Assembly: GCA_040882565.1 (NCBI GenBank)
Contig: JBBEAZ010000024.1
Coordinates: 1 to 64,000 of the forward strand
Source of the DNA: CF-162 sp040882565
GTDB lineage: Bacteria > Chloroflexota > Dehalococcoidia > SM23-28-2 > RBG-16-64-32
DNA length: 64,000 nucleotides
Reading direction: 5' to 3'
Shown: positions 16,117-25,253 of the stretch, in pieces
How the letters are laid out: the number at the start of each line of letters is the position of its first letter
How positions within the stretch are numbered: position 1 is the stretch's first letter
Translations under genes and position numbers: made by a program
The notes under the pieces: generated by a model
What the model saw: the letters and a program-made list of their open reading frames with translations, nothing else
The model's database searches: none
What the model was told of the DNA's origin: nothing

Positions 16117-17343
16117 CTAGGCGCGGGCGAGGCGGCGGCCGCCACGGCGGCCGAAGCGCTTGGTGCCGAACTTGGTCGGCTTGGCGGCCTGCACTGCTGT
16201 CCGCTGCGCCGGCTGGTGCTCGCGCGAACCGCCGTTGATGCCCGGCGCAGGAATTCGGGGCAGCTTGCCGATCTTGCGCTCGATCTCGTGCCACTTGGAA
16301 AGGTCGGTGGCAGTGACGAGGGTGATCGCCTGGCCGGAACGGCCCATGCGGCCCGTGCGGCCGATGCGGTGGGTCATGAGTTCGGCACTATCCGGTACGT
16401 CGAAGTTAATGACGCGGGCGATGTGCAGGACATCGAGGCCGCGCGCCGCGACGTTCGTCGCCACCAGAATGTCGGACTTGCCATCGCGGAACCGGCCAAG
16501 GGCGCGGTCACGCTGGTTCTGTCCGAGGTTGCCCTCCAGGACGGATACCTGGAAGCCCATGTCACCGAGCTTCTTGCCCAGGTTGCGGACGCCGTGCTTC
16601 GTGCGGCCGAAGACTAGCGTCGTGCCCTCGAGTGGCTCTCGCAGCAGCCTGATCAGGACCTGGAACTTGTCTTCGCGAAAGACGTCCATGACGACCTGCT
16701 CGATGTCGGGCTCTTGTTCCTCGTTTTCCGAAGTGATAACTACCGGGTCGATCATGTGGCGCTTGGCGACTTTCTGGACCCACTCCGGTGTCGTGGCCGA
16801 GAACATCGCCGTCAAGCGGTCCTTCGGCGTCATCGCCATGATGCGCTCGACATCCGGAGCGAAGCCTCTGTCGAGCATTTCGTCTGCCTCGTCAAGGATG
16901 AACAGTCGTAGTTGGTCGAGCTTCAGGGTGCGCCTTCGCAGGTGGTCCAGGATGCGCCCGGGCGTGCCGACGACGACGTGCGTGCCACGGCGGAGCGCCG
17001 TTTCCTGGGGTCCGTAGTTGACGCCACCGTAAAGCAGCGTGACGCGAAGGTGAGAGCCCTCGCTCAGGTCATGCAGCACTGAGCCAACCTGGCGGGCCAG
17101 CTCGCGTGTTGGTGTGAGAACGACTGCCTGCACCTCGCGTCGGTCCGGGTCGCAGTGTTCCATGATTGGCAGCGCGAAGGCGAGCGTCTTGCCGGAACCA
17201 GTCATTGCCTGGGCGATCAGGTCTCTCTTTTCGAGGAGAACGGGAATCGATTGGGCCTGGATGGGAGTTGGTGTGTGAATATCCATTCGCTCCAGCGCCT
17301 TCAGGCTGGACTTGCGAAGGGTAAATTCAGAGAACGTGGTCAA
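16117..17343 (-). CDS. DEAD-box ATP-dependent RNA helicase
   Basis: The helicase motifs are all present: Q motif region TPTPIQAQSIP, Walker A AMTGSGKT, PTRELA, TPGR, DEAD (FILDEADEML), SAT (MFSATTP), VATNVAARGLD and HRIGRTGRMG. The C-terminus is short and arginine-rich (KRFGRRGGRR), as in RhlE/CshA-type helicases that bind RNA. The start is taken as TTG 17343 (LTTFSEF), which has AAAGGA upstream; an upstream in-frame TTG at 17409 gives an atypical extension. The protein has 408 residues. Confidence 0.93.
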   Translation of the reverse strand: MTTFSEFTLRKSSLKALERMDIHTPTPIQAQSIPVLLEKRDLIAQAMTGSGKTLAFALPIMEHCDPDRREVQAVVLTPTRELARQVGSVLHDLSEGSHLRVTLLYGGVNYGPQETALRRGTHVVVGTPGRILDHLRRRTLKLDQLRLFILDEADEMLDRGFAPDVERIMAMTPKDRLTAMFSATTPEWVQKVAKRHMIDPVVITSENEEQEPDIEQVVMDVFREDKFQVLIRLLREPLEGTTLVFGRTKHGVRNLGKKLGDMGFQVSVLEGNLGQNQRDRALGRFRDGKSDILVATNVAARGLDVLHIARVINFDVPDSAELMTHRIGRTGRMGRSGQAITLVTATDLSKWHEIERKIGKLPRIPAPGINGGSREHQPAQRTAVQAAKPTKFGTKRFGRRGGRRLARA

Positions 17344-17503
17344 ACTAGAGGTTGTCCTTTCGTGGGGGTTGGTGTTGCGGATTTTGAGAACAGAAGAGCG
17401 AAATTCCAATACTTGTCTTGCGCTCAGTATACGCTACCACGGTCTCTACCGGCAATCTCGCGTCTGGCAGGCCCTTGTCGTATCCCGTACACTTACGTTC
17501 GCT

Positions 17504-18493
17504 ATGGCGGACATGACCAAGACTCAACGCGTGATGCATGCGCTCAAGGGCGAGCGCGTCGACCGCGTGCCGGTTTCCGCCTGGTGGCATGACTTCCCGC
17601 GCGAGTGGTCCGCGGCGGACTTGGCAGAGACGACGCTCGAAGCATACCGCGAATACGATTGGGATTTCATCAAGGTGAATCCCCGCTTCTCGTACTACTC
17701 CGAGCCCTGGGGCACCGAGTACAAACCTTTCCCTGACCGCCTGCCGGAGCCAGTCAAGAGTGCCGTCAACGGCCCGGCCGATCTGGCGAAAATCAAGGCG
17801 GTAGACGGCACGTCCGGTGCATTTGCCGAGCAACTTGAGTCGCTGCGGTTGATCGCCGCCGGCCTGCAGAGCGAAGCACCGTTCATCCAGACAGTCTTCA
17901 GCCCGCTCGCCGTTATGTCGCGCATCACCGGCCCCATCGAGCCGGTCCGCGCGATGATCCGCGAGGCCCCGGACGAACTCGATGCCGCGCTGACCACCAT
18001 TGGCGACACCCTGATTCAGTACGCCAGGGCGTGCCTCGATGCCGGCGCCTCCGGCATCTTCTATGCGGGCGTCGAGTGGGGATCAGCAGACTTCATTTCG
18101 GGCAAGGACTACGACCGCTTCTCCAAGCCACACGATCTGCGCATCCTCAACGCCGTGAAGGATGCGCCGTTCAACGTCCTCCACGTCTGCCGCCCACACA
18201 ATCATCTCATGAAGTCGTTGGACTACCCGATCGCGGCGTTCAACTGGGACACCCGCGGCGAAGGCAATCCTTCGCTGCAGGAAGTGCTGGGACAGACCAA
18301 GAAGGCCGTCATCGGCGGCGTCGACCATCGGCGCACGATTCGTCGGGGTGGCCCTGCAGACGTCGGCACTGAGGCCGCGGAAGCGATCGAGGAGACCGGC
18401 GGTAGGCGCTTTCTACTTGCGCCGAATTGCTCGATTGACCCGGCGACACCCGAAGCTAACCTCTTCGCCCTGGTCGAGGCTGTCCTCGCGTGA
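17504..18493 (+). CDS. Uroporphyrinogen decarboxylase superfamily protein
   Basis: The 329-residue TIM-barrel protein begins TKTQRVMHALKGERVDRVPVSAW, the usual start of UroD-superfamily members, and ends with a glycine-rich GGRRFLLAPNCSIDP region. The HemE signature (RQAGRY) near the N-terminus is absent, so it is more likely one of the many UroD-like decarboxylases or corrinoid-dependent methyltransferases than true HemE. No other haem gene is near. Its stop overlaps ribF by 4 nt. Start ATG 17504 lies 10 nt after a -10-like TACACT (17488-17493). Confidence 0.8.
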   Translation: MADMTKTQRVMHALKGERVDRVPVSAWWHDFPREWSAADLAETTLEAYREYDWDFIKVNPRFSYYSEPWGTEYKPFPDRLPEPVKSAVNGPADLAKIKAVDGTSGAFAEQLESLRLIAAGLQSEAPFIQTVFSPLAVMSRITGPIEPVRAMIREAPDELDAALTTIGDTLIQYARACLDAGASGIFYAGVEWGSADFISGKDYDRFSKPHDLRILNAVKDAPFNVLHVCRPHNHLMKSLDYPIAAFNWDTRGEGNPSLQEVLGQTKKAVIGGVDHRRTIRRGGPADVGTEAAEAIEETGGRRFLLAPNCSIDPATPEANLFALVEAVLA

Positions 18494-19437
18494 CCGTCTC
18501 GCTGGCGCGGCGCGAGCTGCAACGAATCGCGCAGGGTCGCCCCTCCGCAGTGACGATAGGCGTCTTCGACGGCGTCCATCGCGGCCACCAACACCTCGTG
18601 AACGTGCTGCTCGAAAACTCGCGCCGCGAAGGGCTAGCGTCCATCGCGATCACCTTCAACCCGCATCCAATCGCAGTCCTGCGTCCGGGTGTTGTCGTGA
18701 CTTACCTGACTTCGTTGGAAGAGCGAATCGAGCTGCTGCAGGGGTTGGGGTTGGACGCTGTTGGTGTGCTGGCTTTCACCTCAGAGCTCGCACACCTTGA
18801 GCCGCACGAATTCCTCTCGCTGCTCGTCGAAGAGCTGCAGATGCGTTTGCTCGTCGTTGGCCCGGACTTCGCGTTCGGGCGCAACCGCGCCGGTACAGTC
18901 GATGTCAGCCGCGAGATCGGTGAGAAGCTCGGCTTCCGTGTGGAAGTCGCGCCGATGCTGGCCGAAGAGAGCGAGAAAGTCGGCTCGACGGCGGTCCGCA
19001 AAGCGCTGGCGGAAGGCGACGTCAGTCGCGTTGCGCGCCTGTTGGGCCGCCCGTTCTCCCTGCGCGGGCCGGTCGTTACAGGCGACAAGCGTGGCCGCGA
19101 GCTGGGCTTCCCGACTGCCAACATCGCGATAGGCCTGGACCGCGCGCTGCCTGCCTACGGGATCTACGTGACGCGGGCGTACGTCCGCGAAACAGCATAT
19201 GAATCGTGCACATCGATCGGCATCCGGCCGACGTTCGACGTAGAACCGCGACCGACGGTCGAGACGTTTGTCCTGGACTTCGACGGCGATATTTACGGCG
19301 AGGAGATGCGCATCGACCTGCTGGAGCGGTTGCGTGGCGAGGAACGCTTCGACAACGTCGATGACCTGATCGCCCAGATGCACAAGGATATCGACCGCAC
19401 CCGCGCCTACCTCGGGGCTGAGTCGGCCCGTGGCTAG
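18490..19437 (+). CDS. ribF: Bifunctional riboflavin kinase/FAD synthetase
   Basis: The 315-residue enzyme phosphorylates riboflavin to FMN and adenylylates it to FAD. The N-terminal nucleotidyltransferase domain has GVFDGVHRGHQ and the C-terminal flavokinase domain has GRELGFPTANI and the GIRPTF region. GTG 18490 overlaps the previous stop (GTGA), so translation is probably coupled. The tyrS start lies inside its last codons. Confidence 0.95.
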   Translation: MTVSLARRELQRIAQGRPSAVTIGVFDGVHRGHQHLVNVLLENSRREGLASIAITFNPHPIAVLRPGVVVTYLTSLEERIELLQGLGLDAVGVLAFTSELAHLEPHEFLSLLVEELQMRLLVVGPDFAFGRNRAGTVDVSREIGEKLGFRVEVAPMLAEESEKVGSTAVRKALAEGDVSRVARLLGRPFSLRGPVVTGDKRGRELGFPTANIAIGLDRALPAYGIYVTRAYVRETAYESCTSIGIRPTFDVEPRPTVETFVLDFDGDIYGEEMRIDLLERLRGEERFDNVDDLIAQMHKDIDRTRAYLGAESARG

Positions 19438-20677
19438 TGCGCGCATCCCGACCGCGGCCGAACTCGACTGGCTGACACGGCGGGCTGTCGCCGAGATCAT
19501 CCCGCACGACGAGTTTGTCAAGGCGCTGCAGTCCGGCAAGGCGCTGCGCTTGAAGATGGGCTTCGACCCGAGCGCGCCGGACCTCACCCTCGGCCACGCC
19601 GTTGGCCTTCGCAAGCTGCGCCAGTTGCAGGACCTCGGACACACAGTTGTGATCATCGTCGGCGATTGGACGGCGCAGATTGGCGATCCCTCGGGACAGT
19701 CGAAGACCCGGCCGATGCTGACGCAGGAACAGGTCAACGAAAACGCCGCGACTTACCTGCGCCAATTCTTCAAAATCGTCGACCGCGAACTGACGGAAAT
19801 ACGGCCCCAAAGCGAATGGTTCAGCAGCTTCAACCTGGCCGACGTGGTGCGTCTGGCGGCGAAGTTCACGGTGGCGCAGATGCTCGAACGCGCCGATTTC
19901 GCCGAGCGGTTCCGTGCCCAGCAGCCGATCGGAGTGCACGAACTCCTGTACCCGCTCCTCCAGGGTTACGACTCGGTTGCGGTGAAGTCGGACGTCGAGT
20001 TCGGCGGCACAGACCAGAAGTTCAACCTGCTGGTCGGGCGAGACCTGCAAGCCGAAGCAGGCCAGAAGCCACAGTGCGTCTACACCGTTCCCCTTCTCGT
20101 CGGCACCGACGGGGAGGTCAAGATGAGCAAGAGCCTCGGCAACTATATCGGCGTCGACGACCCACCGAATGATATGTTCGGCAAGCTGATGTCGATACCG
20201 GATCGCCGTATCGCCGAGTACTTCGAATACCTGACTGATGTCCCAGATGACGAAGTCGCCTCCATCCGCGAGTCGATCGAAGCGCGCACGCTGAACCCCA
20301 TGGACCCGAAGAAGCGTCTCGCCCGCGAGATCGTCGCGCAGTTCCACGACACCGCGTCGGCGGATGACGCAGCGTCGTTCTTCGAACGCACTTTCAGCAA
20401 ACGCGAGCTGCCGGACGAGGTGCCGGAGCAGCGCGTGTCGTTCTCTAGCGCTCGCTCCGAGGCCGCGGCCGGTGAGGACGGAGCAGTCAAGCTGCCGTGG
20501 TTGCTGGCGCAGCTGGGGATGGCGGCAGGCACGTCCGAGGCTAATAGATTGGTCAAACAGCGGGCGGTCGAAGTGGACGGTGAGGTAGTTACCGACCCTC
20601 AGATCGCCCTGCGTGACGGGATGATCATCCGCGTGGGCAAGCACCGCTTCGTGCGAGTAGTAGATGAGGACAAGTAA
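19430..20677 (+). CDS. tyrS: Tyrosyl-tRNA synthetase
   Basis: The 415-residue class I synthetase has the KMSKS motif (KMSKSLGNYI) and a C-terminal S4 RNA-binding domain (about residues 350-410). The HIGH motif reads TLGH (DLTLGHAVGL): the first histidine is replaced by threonine. The tyrosine-binding FDPSAPDL segment is intact. GTG 19430 overlaps the ribF end by 8 nt. No T-box leader precedes it, as expected for an internal operon gene. Confidence 0.93.
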   Translation: MASARIPTAAELDWLTRRAVAEIIPHDEFVKALQSGKALRLKMGFDPSAPDLTLGHAVGLRKLRQLQDLGHTVVIIVGDWTAQIGDPSGQSKTRPMLTQEQVNENAATYLRQFFKIVDRELTEIRPQSEWFSSFNLADVVRLAAKFTVAQMLERADFAERFRAQQPIGVHELLYPLLQGYDSVAVKSDVEFGGTDQKFNLLVGRDLQAEAGQKPQCVYTVPLLVGTDGEVKMSKSLGNYIGVDDPPNDMFGKLMSIPDRRIAEYFEYLTDVPDDEVASIRESIEARTLNPMDPKKRLAREIVAQFHDTASADDAASFFERTFSKRELPDEVPEQRVSFSSARSEAAAGEDGAVKLPWLLAQLGMAAGTSEANRLVKQRAVEVDGEVVTDPQIALRDGMIIRVGKHRFVRVVDEDK

Positions 20678-20679
20678 AC

Positions 20680-21063
20680 ATGGCTGAGCTTCCGGACGAC
20701 CTGCGCACCGCCGTCGAAGACCAGGCGAAGGCGCGCGTCGAAATGAGCATCCAGGGCTACGCGAAGTACCTGAAGCCGGAGGCCGTAGACTCACTGCGCG
20801 CCTCGTTCCCGGGCATTCCGCCACGCGTCAGCCGATATGAGATCGGCCCAGTCGGAACTGCCGGCGGCGACTATGTCGTCGACGTTCGCTACTTCGTCCG
20901 CGACGAGTCGTTCTTCGTGCGCAGTCGCTGGCATCCGGAGAGTGGCAGCTGGATGGTGATCCACGCTGAGCGGCTCTGGGAGGAAGGTGAAGCGCGTCCC
21001 GGGATTATTTCGCGCTTGCTGATGTCTGTTATCGGCCGTTTCACGCGGCGGCGCGGCCGCTAA
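20680..21063 (+). CDS. Uncharacterised small protein, paralogue of the protein at 27955-28275
   Basis: The 127-residue protein has no recognised family. Its core (YEIGPVGTAGGDYVVDVRYF..ESFFVRSRWHPESGSWMVIHAER) aligns closely with the core of the 106-residue protein at 27955-28275 (YEVLGHTREGDDYWYDVRYIGPESFVVHARW...WKIVDAD). The pattern of alternating strands after a short helix resembles an NTF2/SnoaL-like fold, but this is inference. It begins 2 nt after tyrS and ends in an arginine-rich tail. Confidence 0.65.
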   Translation: MAELPDDLRTAVEDQAKARVEMSIQGYAKYLKPEAVDSLRASFPGIPPRVSRYEIGPVGTAGGDYVVDVRYFVRDESFFVRSRWHPESGSWMVIHAERLWEEGEARPGIISRLLMSVIGRFTRRRGR

Positions 21064-21103
21064 ACCCACGGCGAGTTATCAACGAACTGGTGTTTACACA
21101 CCG

Positions 21104-21131
21104 TTGACACTTGCGCCGCACACCCTAGACT
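21104..21131 (+). promoter_or_regulatory. Consensus promoter P1 of the peptide transporter operon
   Basis: TTGACA (21104-21109), a 16-nt spacer and TAGACT (21126-21131). It would produce a 5' leader of about 180 nt that contains a GCACGGA/TCCGTGC hairpin. Confidence 0.6.
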
Positions 21132-21242
21132 GCGTGCCAGTGGGGCAGCCCTGAAAGTGCATGCTCCGGTGCGCACGGAAAGACCTTCTCCGTGCCACAA
21201 CAAATGAAACATGACCGGTGAACGTTGATTCTGGAAACCGAC

Positions 21243-21271
21243 TTGACAGGGTAGCTCGTATCACCTATACC
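21243..21271 (+). promoter_or_regulatory. Consensus promoter P2 of the peptide transporter operon
   Basis: TTGACA (21243-21248), a 17-nt spacer and TATACC (21266-21271), starting transcription about 43 nt before the ATG. AAGGAGG (21308-21314) is an excellent ribosome site for ATG 21321. Confidence 0.6.
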
Positions 21272-21320
21272 GGACGCATTAACGGGCGCATACGAACCGT
21301 GTACCGCAAGGAGGCGACTC

Positions 21321-23162
21321 ATGGCAACGAGCGAGTACTGGAACAGGTTCTGGCGACGGCAGCTTAGCCGGCGCCGCCTTCTGAAAGGGACGGTGGTCGG
21401 CGCCTCGGGGCTTGCAGTTGCGGGCGTCGTGGGATGCGGTGACGACGACGACGGCGGGACCACTGCCACGGGGACCGGCGGTGCAACGGCGACAGCCGCA
21501 CCGACTGAGGGCCAACCAATCCCCGGCGGTACCATGCGCGGCCCTCTCGTTGGTACTTCGACAGGGACTCCACCCTCACTCGATGCGCAGCGCCAGCTCA
21601 CATTCCTCGCGCAAATTCCCGCCGCATACCACTACAACCGCCTGCTGAAATTCGTGCCACCAACACCTTCCGAGGTTAACGGCGTGCCGAGCGTGCCGAT
21701 CGACTTCTCAACGGTTGAAGGCGACGCTTGCGAGAGCGTGCCCGAGGTGGTGGACGGCGCGACTTTCAACTTCAAGCTCCGTGACAACCTGGCATTCCAC
21801 GACGTCGCGCCGGTCAGCGGTCGCGCTGTCACAGCAGACGACGTGAAGCAGGCGTTTGACGTCTTCTCTGCGGAATCGCCGAACCGCGGCAACTGGCTCT
21901 CTCAGGTCCAGGAACTTGCCGTGACGGGCGAGAAGACGTTCTCGATCACACTGCGCGGGCCGTTTGCGCCGGCCTTCCAGGTGCTGTTTGCCAACAACGA
22001 CGGCGGACCGTGGATCATCCCGCCGGAAGTGCTTGCGGACCCGAATCTCGCTAACCAGAAGCCGATCGGTGCCGGGCCGTTCATTTTCGAGAGCATGACG
22101 CCCGATGAGTCGATCATCTGGAACCGGAACCCGAACTACTACGACTCGCCGCGGCCGTACGTCGACCGTATCGAATCGTCGCTGATCGGTGACGCCGAGG
22201 TCATCCTGCAAAACGTCAAAGAAGGCAATTTCGACTCCGCCCTGTGGACCGCGTCGCAATGGGACCGCGCCCGCGATGAGGTACCGAACGGACAGTTCTT
22301 CACCGGCCCCGAGCACGTCTGGGGAGGCGCCTTCTTCAACTTCGCGGAAGCGCCTTTCAACGACAAGCGCGTCCGCCAGGCTTTTTCGATGGCCGTCGAC
22401 CGCCAGGGAACTCTCTCGGTCCTCGACCAGCCAGGCGCAGTGGGCGGCGGCGCCGGACTCACGCACGTCTCCCAGTACGACGGTTTCTACATCGACCCGA
22501 TCAACGATGCATCCGCGTTCGGCGAGAACGCGAAGTACTACACACGTGACATCCAGGCGGCGAAGGACCTACTCGGAGAGGCGGGTTACCCGAACGGCCT
22601 CGACCTGACCGCCACCAGCTCCAACGTCTATGGTCCGGGCTTCGGTGACCTGATGGAGACTCTCGGCGGGAGTGCGGCGGAGGCAGGCTTCCGCCTCACG
22701 TTCAACTACGAGGAATACGGCGCCTACATCAGCACGTCGTTCTTCGGCGCCCTTCCCGCGAACACCTTGGGCCTCGCGCCGTTGTTCGGCAGCCCGATGG
22801 ACCCACACAACATCTTCTTCACGGTCTTCCACCCGTCCAGCGCGCGCCACAACTACGGTCCGCAGGGCAATCCGCACGCGATCCCAGCGGCCAACCTGCC
22901 GGTCTCGGGTGACCCCTCACCCGGTGGGGACGCGGCGCTGCTCGCGCTCTGGAATGAACAGGCGACTCTGCTGGACCTCGACGAGCGGACGGCGAAGATC
23001 CATGAGATCCAGCAGATGATGGCGGAGTCGATGTACTTCGTACCGTGGCCGGGAACATCCACGGCCTACATCTTCAATCCGTGGGTGAAGGGCATTCGCC
23101 TGGTCAGGGGTTACGCATACGCCGCGGAGACGCTGCCGCATCTCTGGCTCGACAAGTCTTAG
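21321..23162 (+). CDS. ABC transporter substrate-binding lipoprotein, peptide/nickel (SBP family 5) type
   Basis: The 613-residue protein has a twin-arginine signal (SRRRLLKG, residues 15-22) followed by a lipobox ending in Cys39 (VVGC), so it is probably exported folded by Tat and lipid-anchored. An acidic DDDDGG linker and a long low-complexity stretch precede the family 5 solute-binding domain (PFVDRIESSLIGDAEVILQNVKEGNFD, FNDKRVRQAFSMAVDR). Two permease genes follow. No ATPase gene is in the cluster. Likely substrates are peptides or other small solutes. Confidence 0.9.
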   Translation: MATSEYWNRFWRRQLSRRRLLKGTVVGASGLAVAGVVGCGDDDDGGTTATGTGGATATAAPTEGQPIPGGTMRGPLVGTSTGTPPSLDAQRQLTFLAQIPAAYHYNRLLKFVPPTPSEVNGVPSVPIDFSTVEGDACESVPEVVDGATFNFKLRDNLAFHDVAPVSGRAVTADDVKQAFDVFSAESPNRGNWLSQVQELAVTGEKTFSITLRGPFAPAFQVLFANNDGGPWIIPPEVLADPNLANQKPIGAGPFIFESMTPDESIIWNRNPNYYDSPRPYVDRIESSLIGDAEVILQNVKEGNFDSALWTASQWDRARDEVPNGQFFTGPEHVWGGAFFNFAEAPFNDKRVRQAFSMAVDRQGTLSVLDQPGAVGGGAGLTHVSQYDGFYIDPINDASAFGENAKYYTRDIQAAKDLLGEAGYPNGLDLTATSSNVYGPGFGDLMETLGGSAAEAGFRLTFNYEEYGAYISTSFFGALPANTLGLAPLFGSPMDPHNIFFTVFHPSSARHNYGPQGNPHAIPAANLPVSGDPSPGGDAALLALWNEQATLLDLDERTAKIHEIQQMMAESMYFVPWPGTSTAYIFNPWVKGIRLVRGYAYAAETLPHLWLDKS

Positions 23163-23183
23163 CCCACGTTCCTCCGCAGGAGA

Positions 23184-23203
23184 GGGCCTTCGGCCCGGGG
23201 CCG
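23184..23203 (+). terminator. Hairpin between binding protein and first permease
   Basis: GGGCC-TTC-GGCCC (23184-23196) overlaps the alternative palindrome CGGCCC-G-GGGCCG (23191-23203). No T-tract follows. Such hairpins after a binding-protein gene often reduce readthrough or protect the upstream mRNA so that more binding protein than permease is made. Confidence 0.4.
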
Positions 23204-23214
23204 AGGTGAGCTGA

Positions 23215-24171
23215 ATGAGGAATTACATACTGCGACGGGCCCTGCTGGTGCCGGTCACGGTGCTGGGCGTCAGCCTGCTCGTTAGTTCACTGCTGGAGCT
23301 CCTGCCGGGCAATGTTGCGGATATCATCCTGGCGGAATCGGGCGGGTTCAATACGAACCTGACTAAGGGCAGCATCGAGAGCGATCTCGGCCTGGACCAG
23401 AACTTCCTCACCCGATGGGGAAATTGGCTTGCAGATATCGCCCAGGGCAACTTCGGAAACTACTTCCGCGGCGGCCGTTCGGTGGGCGGCGAACTCGAAC
23501 ACCGGCTACCGGTCACGCTTCAGCTGGCTGGGATGTCACTTGTGCTCTCGCTGATCATCGCCATCCCCATCGGCGTCATTTCTGCGGTACGCCAGGACAG
23601 CCTCGTCGACTATTTCTCGCGAAGCCTGGCGATTTTCATGCTGGCCGCCCCCTCCTTCTGGCTCGGGGTGATGTTCATCGTCCTGGTCGGCAATTACCAA
23701 CCATCGCTCCTGCCCCCTGTTGCCTACCATGACGTCTGGGAAGATCCCTGGCTCAATTTGAAACAGATGTGGGCCCCGACGGTCATTCTCGCCTTCTCCC
23801 TGGCAGGCTCAGTGATGAGGCTCACGCGCAGCCAGATGCTCGAGGTGCTGCGCCAGGACTACGTGCGCACGGCCTGGTCCAAGGGCCTCAGAGAGCGCGT
23901 CGTCGTCACCCGCCACGCGGTGCGTAACGCATTCATTCCCGTCCTCAGCCTCATCGGTGTACAAATCAACATCCTGATCAGCGGCTCAATTGTCCTGGAA
24001 CAGATTTTTGGGCTTCCGGGCCTCGGCTTGATGCTGATCAATGCGCTTTTGACACGAGAATATCTTGCGGTACAGGGAGTCTTGATTGTCGTAGCGACGA
24101 TCATCGTCATCACCAATTTCATCGTGGACCTTGGCTATTCGGTCCTCGATCCACGAATTCGGTATACATAG
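23215..24171 (+). CDS. ABC transporter permease, DppB/OppB type
   Basis: The 318-residue protein has six predicted transmembrane helices. It begins MRNYILRRALLVPVTVLGVSLLV and carries the EAA-loop motif DYVRTAWSKGLRERVVVTRHAVRNAFIPVL near residue 220, which docks the ATPase. The N-terminal large periplasmic loop is typical of the B subunit. It pairs with the permease that starts 1 nt after its stop. Confidence 0.93.
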   Translation: MRNYILRRALLVPVTVLGVSLLVSSLLELLPGNVADIILAESGGFNTNLTKGSIESDLGLDQNFLTRWGNWLADIAQGNFGNYFRGGRSVGGELEHRLPVTLQLAGMSLVLSLIIAIPIGVISAVRQDSLVDYFSRSLAIFMLAAPSFWLGVMFIVLVGNYQPSLLPPVAYHDVWEDPWLNLKQMWAPTVILAFSLAGSVMRLTRSQMLEVLRQDYVRTAWSKGLRERVVVTRHAVRNAFIPVLSLIGVQINILISGSIVLEQIFGLPGLGLMLINALLTREYLAVQGVLIVVATIIVITNFIVDLGYSVLDPRIRYT

Positions 24172-24172
24172 G

Positions 24173-25171
24173 ATGGCCGTGCGAGAAGAAGCGGTCATTC
24201 TCAGCCGGCTGGACCGGCCGGTGCCCTCGCTTGGCCTCAGGTGGCTGCGTGGCGCCTGGTGGTTCGCACGACACAAGCCTCTTGGCGCATTCGGTGCCTT
24301 GGTGCTGATCGCCACGGTCGTCGTTGCGATTTTCTCTCCCTGGATCGCGACGTACCCATACGCCCAACAGCACTTGACCGACAGTCTCCAGGACCCCAAC
24401 AGCACCTACTGGTTCGGCACCGACAAGCAGGGTCACGACCTCTTCAGCCGCATCGTGATTGGTAGCCAGATTACCGTCCTGGTTGGGGTTGGCACCGTGA
24501 CCCTGGCAGCCGTGCTGTCCGTCCTCGTCGGTGGCGTCAGCGGTTACCTCGGCGGTCGAGTGGACATCATCACCCAGCGAGTGGTTGACGTATGGGTATC
24601 GCTGCCTCCGATCTTTCTGCTCCTGACCTTCGTGTCCGTTCTGGGTACCGGCGGAAGCGGCTTTCTAGGCCTTGGGAGGGGCCCCGACGTGGGCCTCAAT
24701 CCGATCGACGGCGATTGGATCTGGTACACATTCTTCCGCAGCAGCGTCGTCATCTTGTCGCTGGGCATCATCTTCGCCGGATATGGCTCACGGATCGTCC
24801 GTGGGGCAGTTCTGGCAATCAAGGAGAACACCTACATCGAGGCCGCGCGGGCGGTCGGCGCCGGCGACGTCAGGATCATGGTCCACTACATCCTGCCCAA
24901 TATCCTCCCGGTTGTGATCATCCTCGCGACGATCAATCTCGGCGCTGCGGTGCTGGCCGAGGCGACTATCAGTTTTCTAGGGTTCGGTATCCAAGAACCC
25001 TTTCCAACCTGGGGGCACATCCTTGGGGACGAAGGGCGTACTTACGGCCCAACAGCCGAGCATCTGATGTGGGTGCCGGGCGCCGCGATTTTCTTCTCGG
25101 TGTACGGCTTCAACATGCTCGGAGACGCCCTGCGTGACGTCCTGGACCCGCGCCTGCGCGGCGGTCGCTGA
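24173..25171 (+). CDS. ABC transporter permease, DppC/OppC type
   Basis: The 332-residue protein has the N-terminal OppC segment and YWFGTDKQGHDLFSRIVIG, a hallmark of C-type permeases. It has about six transmembrane helices and an EAA loop (NTYIEAARAVGAGDVRIMVHYILPN). ATG 24173 follows the previous stop by 1 nt, so translation is coupled. No ABC ATPase follows, so the ATPases must be encoded elsewhere or shared. Confidence 0.93.
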   Translation: MAVREEAVILSRLDRPVPSLGLRWLRGAWWFARHKPLGAFGALVLIATVVVAIFSPWIATYPYAQQHLTDSLQDPNSTYWFGTDKQGHDLFSRIVIGSQITVLVGVGTVTLAAVLSVLVGGVSGYLGGRVDIITQRVVDVWVSLPPIFLLLTFVSVLGTGGSGFLGLGRGPDVGLNPIDGDWIWYTFFRSSVVILSLGIIFAGYGSRIVRGAVLAIKENTYIEAARAVGAGDVRIMVHYILPNILPVVIILATINLGAAVLAEATISFLGFGIQEPFPTWGHILGDEGRTYGPTAEHLMWVPGAAIFFSVYGFNMLGDALRDVLDPRLRGGR

Positions 25172-25212
25172 GGTTAGGGCCCCGCTGATTGTCTAGAGCG
25201 CCGCCGTCAACC

Positions 25213-25241
25213 TTGAGCGCGCATCTGGCGTACTCTACCAT
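25213..25241 (+). promoter_or_regulatory. Promoter of the first BCAA-type binding lipoprotein
   Basis: TTGAGC (25213-25218), a 17-nt spacer and TACCAT (25236-25241), 12 nt before the TTG start at 25254. The leader would be only a few bases long. Confidence 0.45.
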
Positions 25242-25253
25242 GACGGGTAATCC

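Noticed and set aside
19076..20824. 582-residue minus-strand open frame over tyrS and ribF
   Set aside because: Antisense to two well-supported genes, no recognisable domains; a product of GC-rich codon use.
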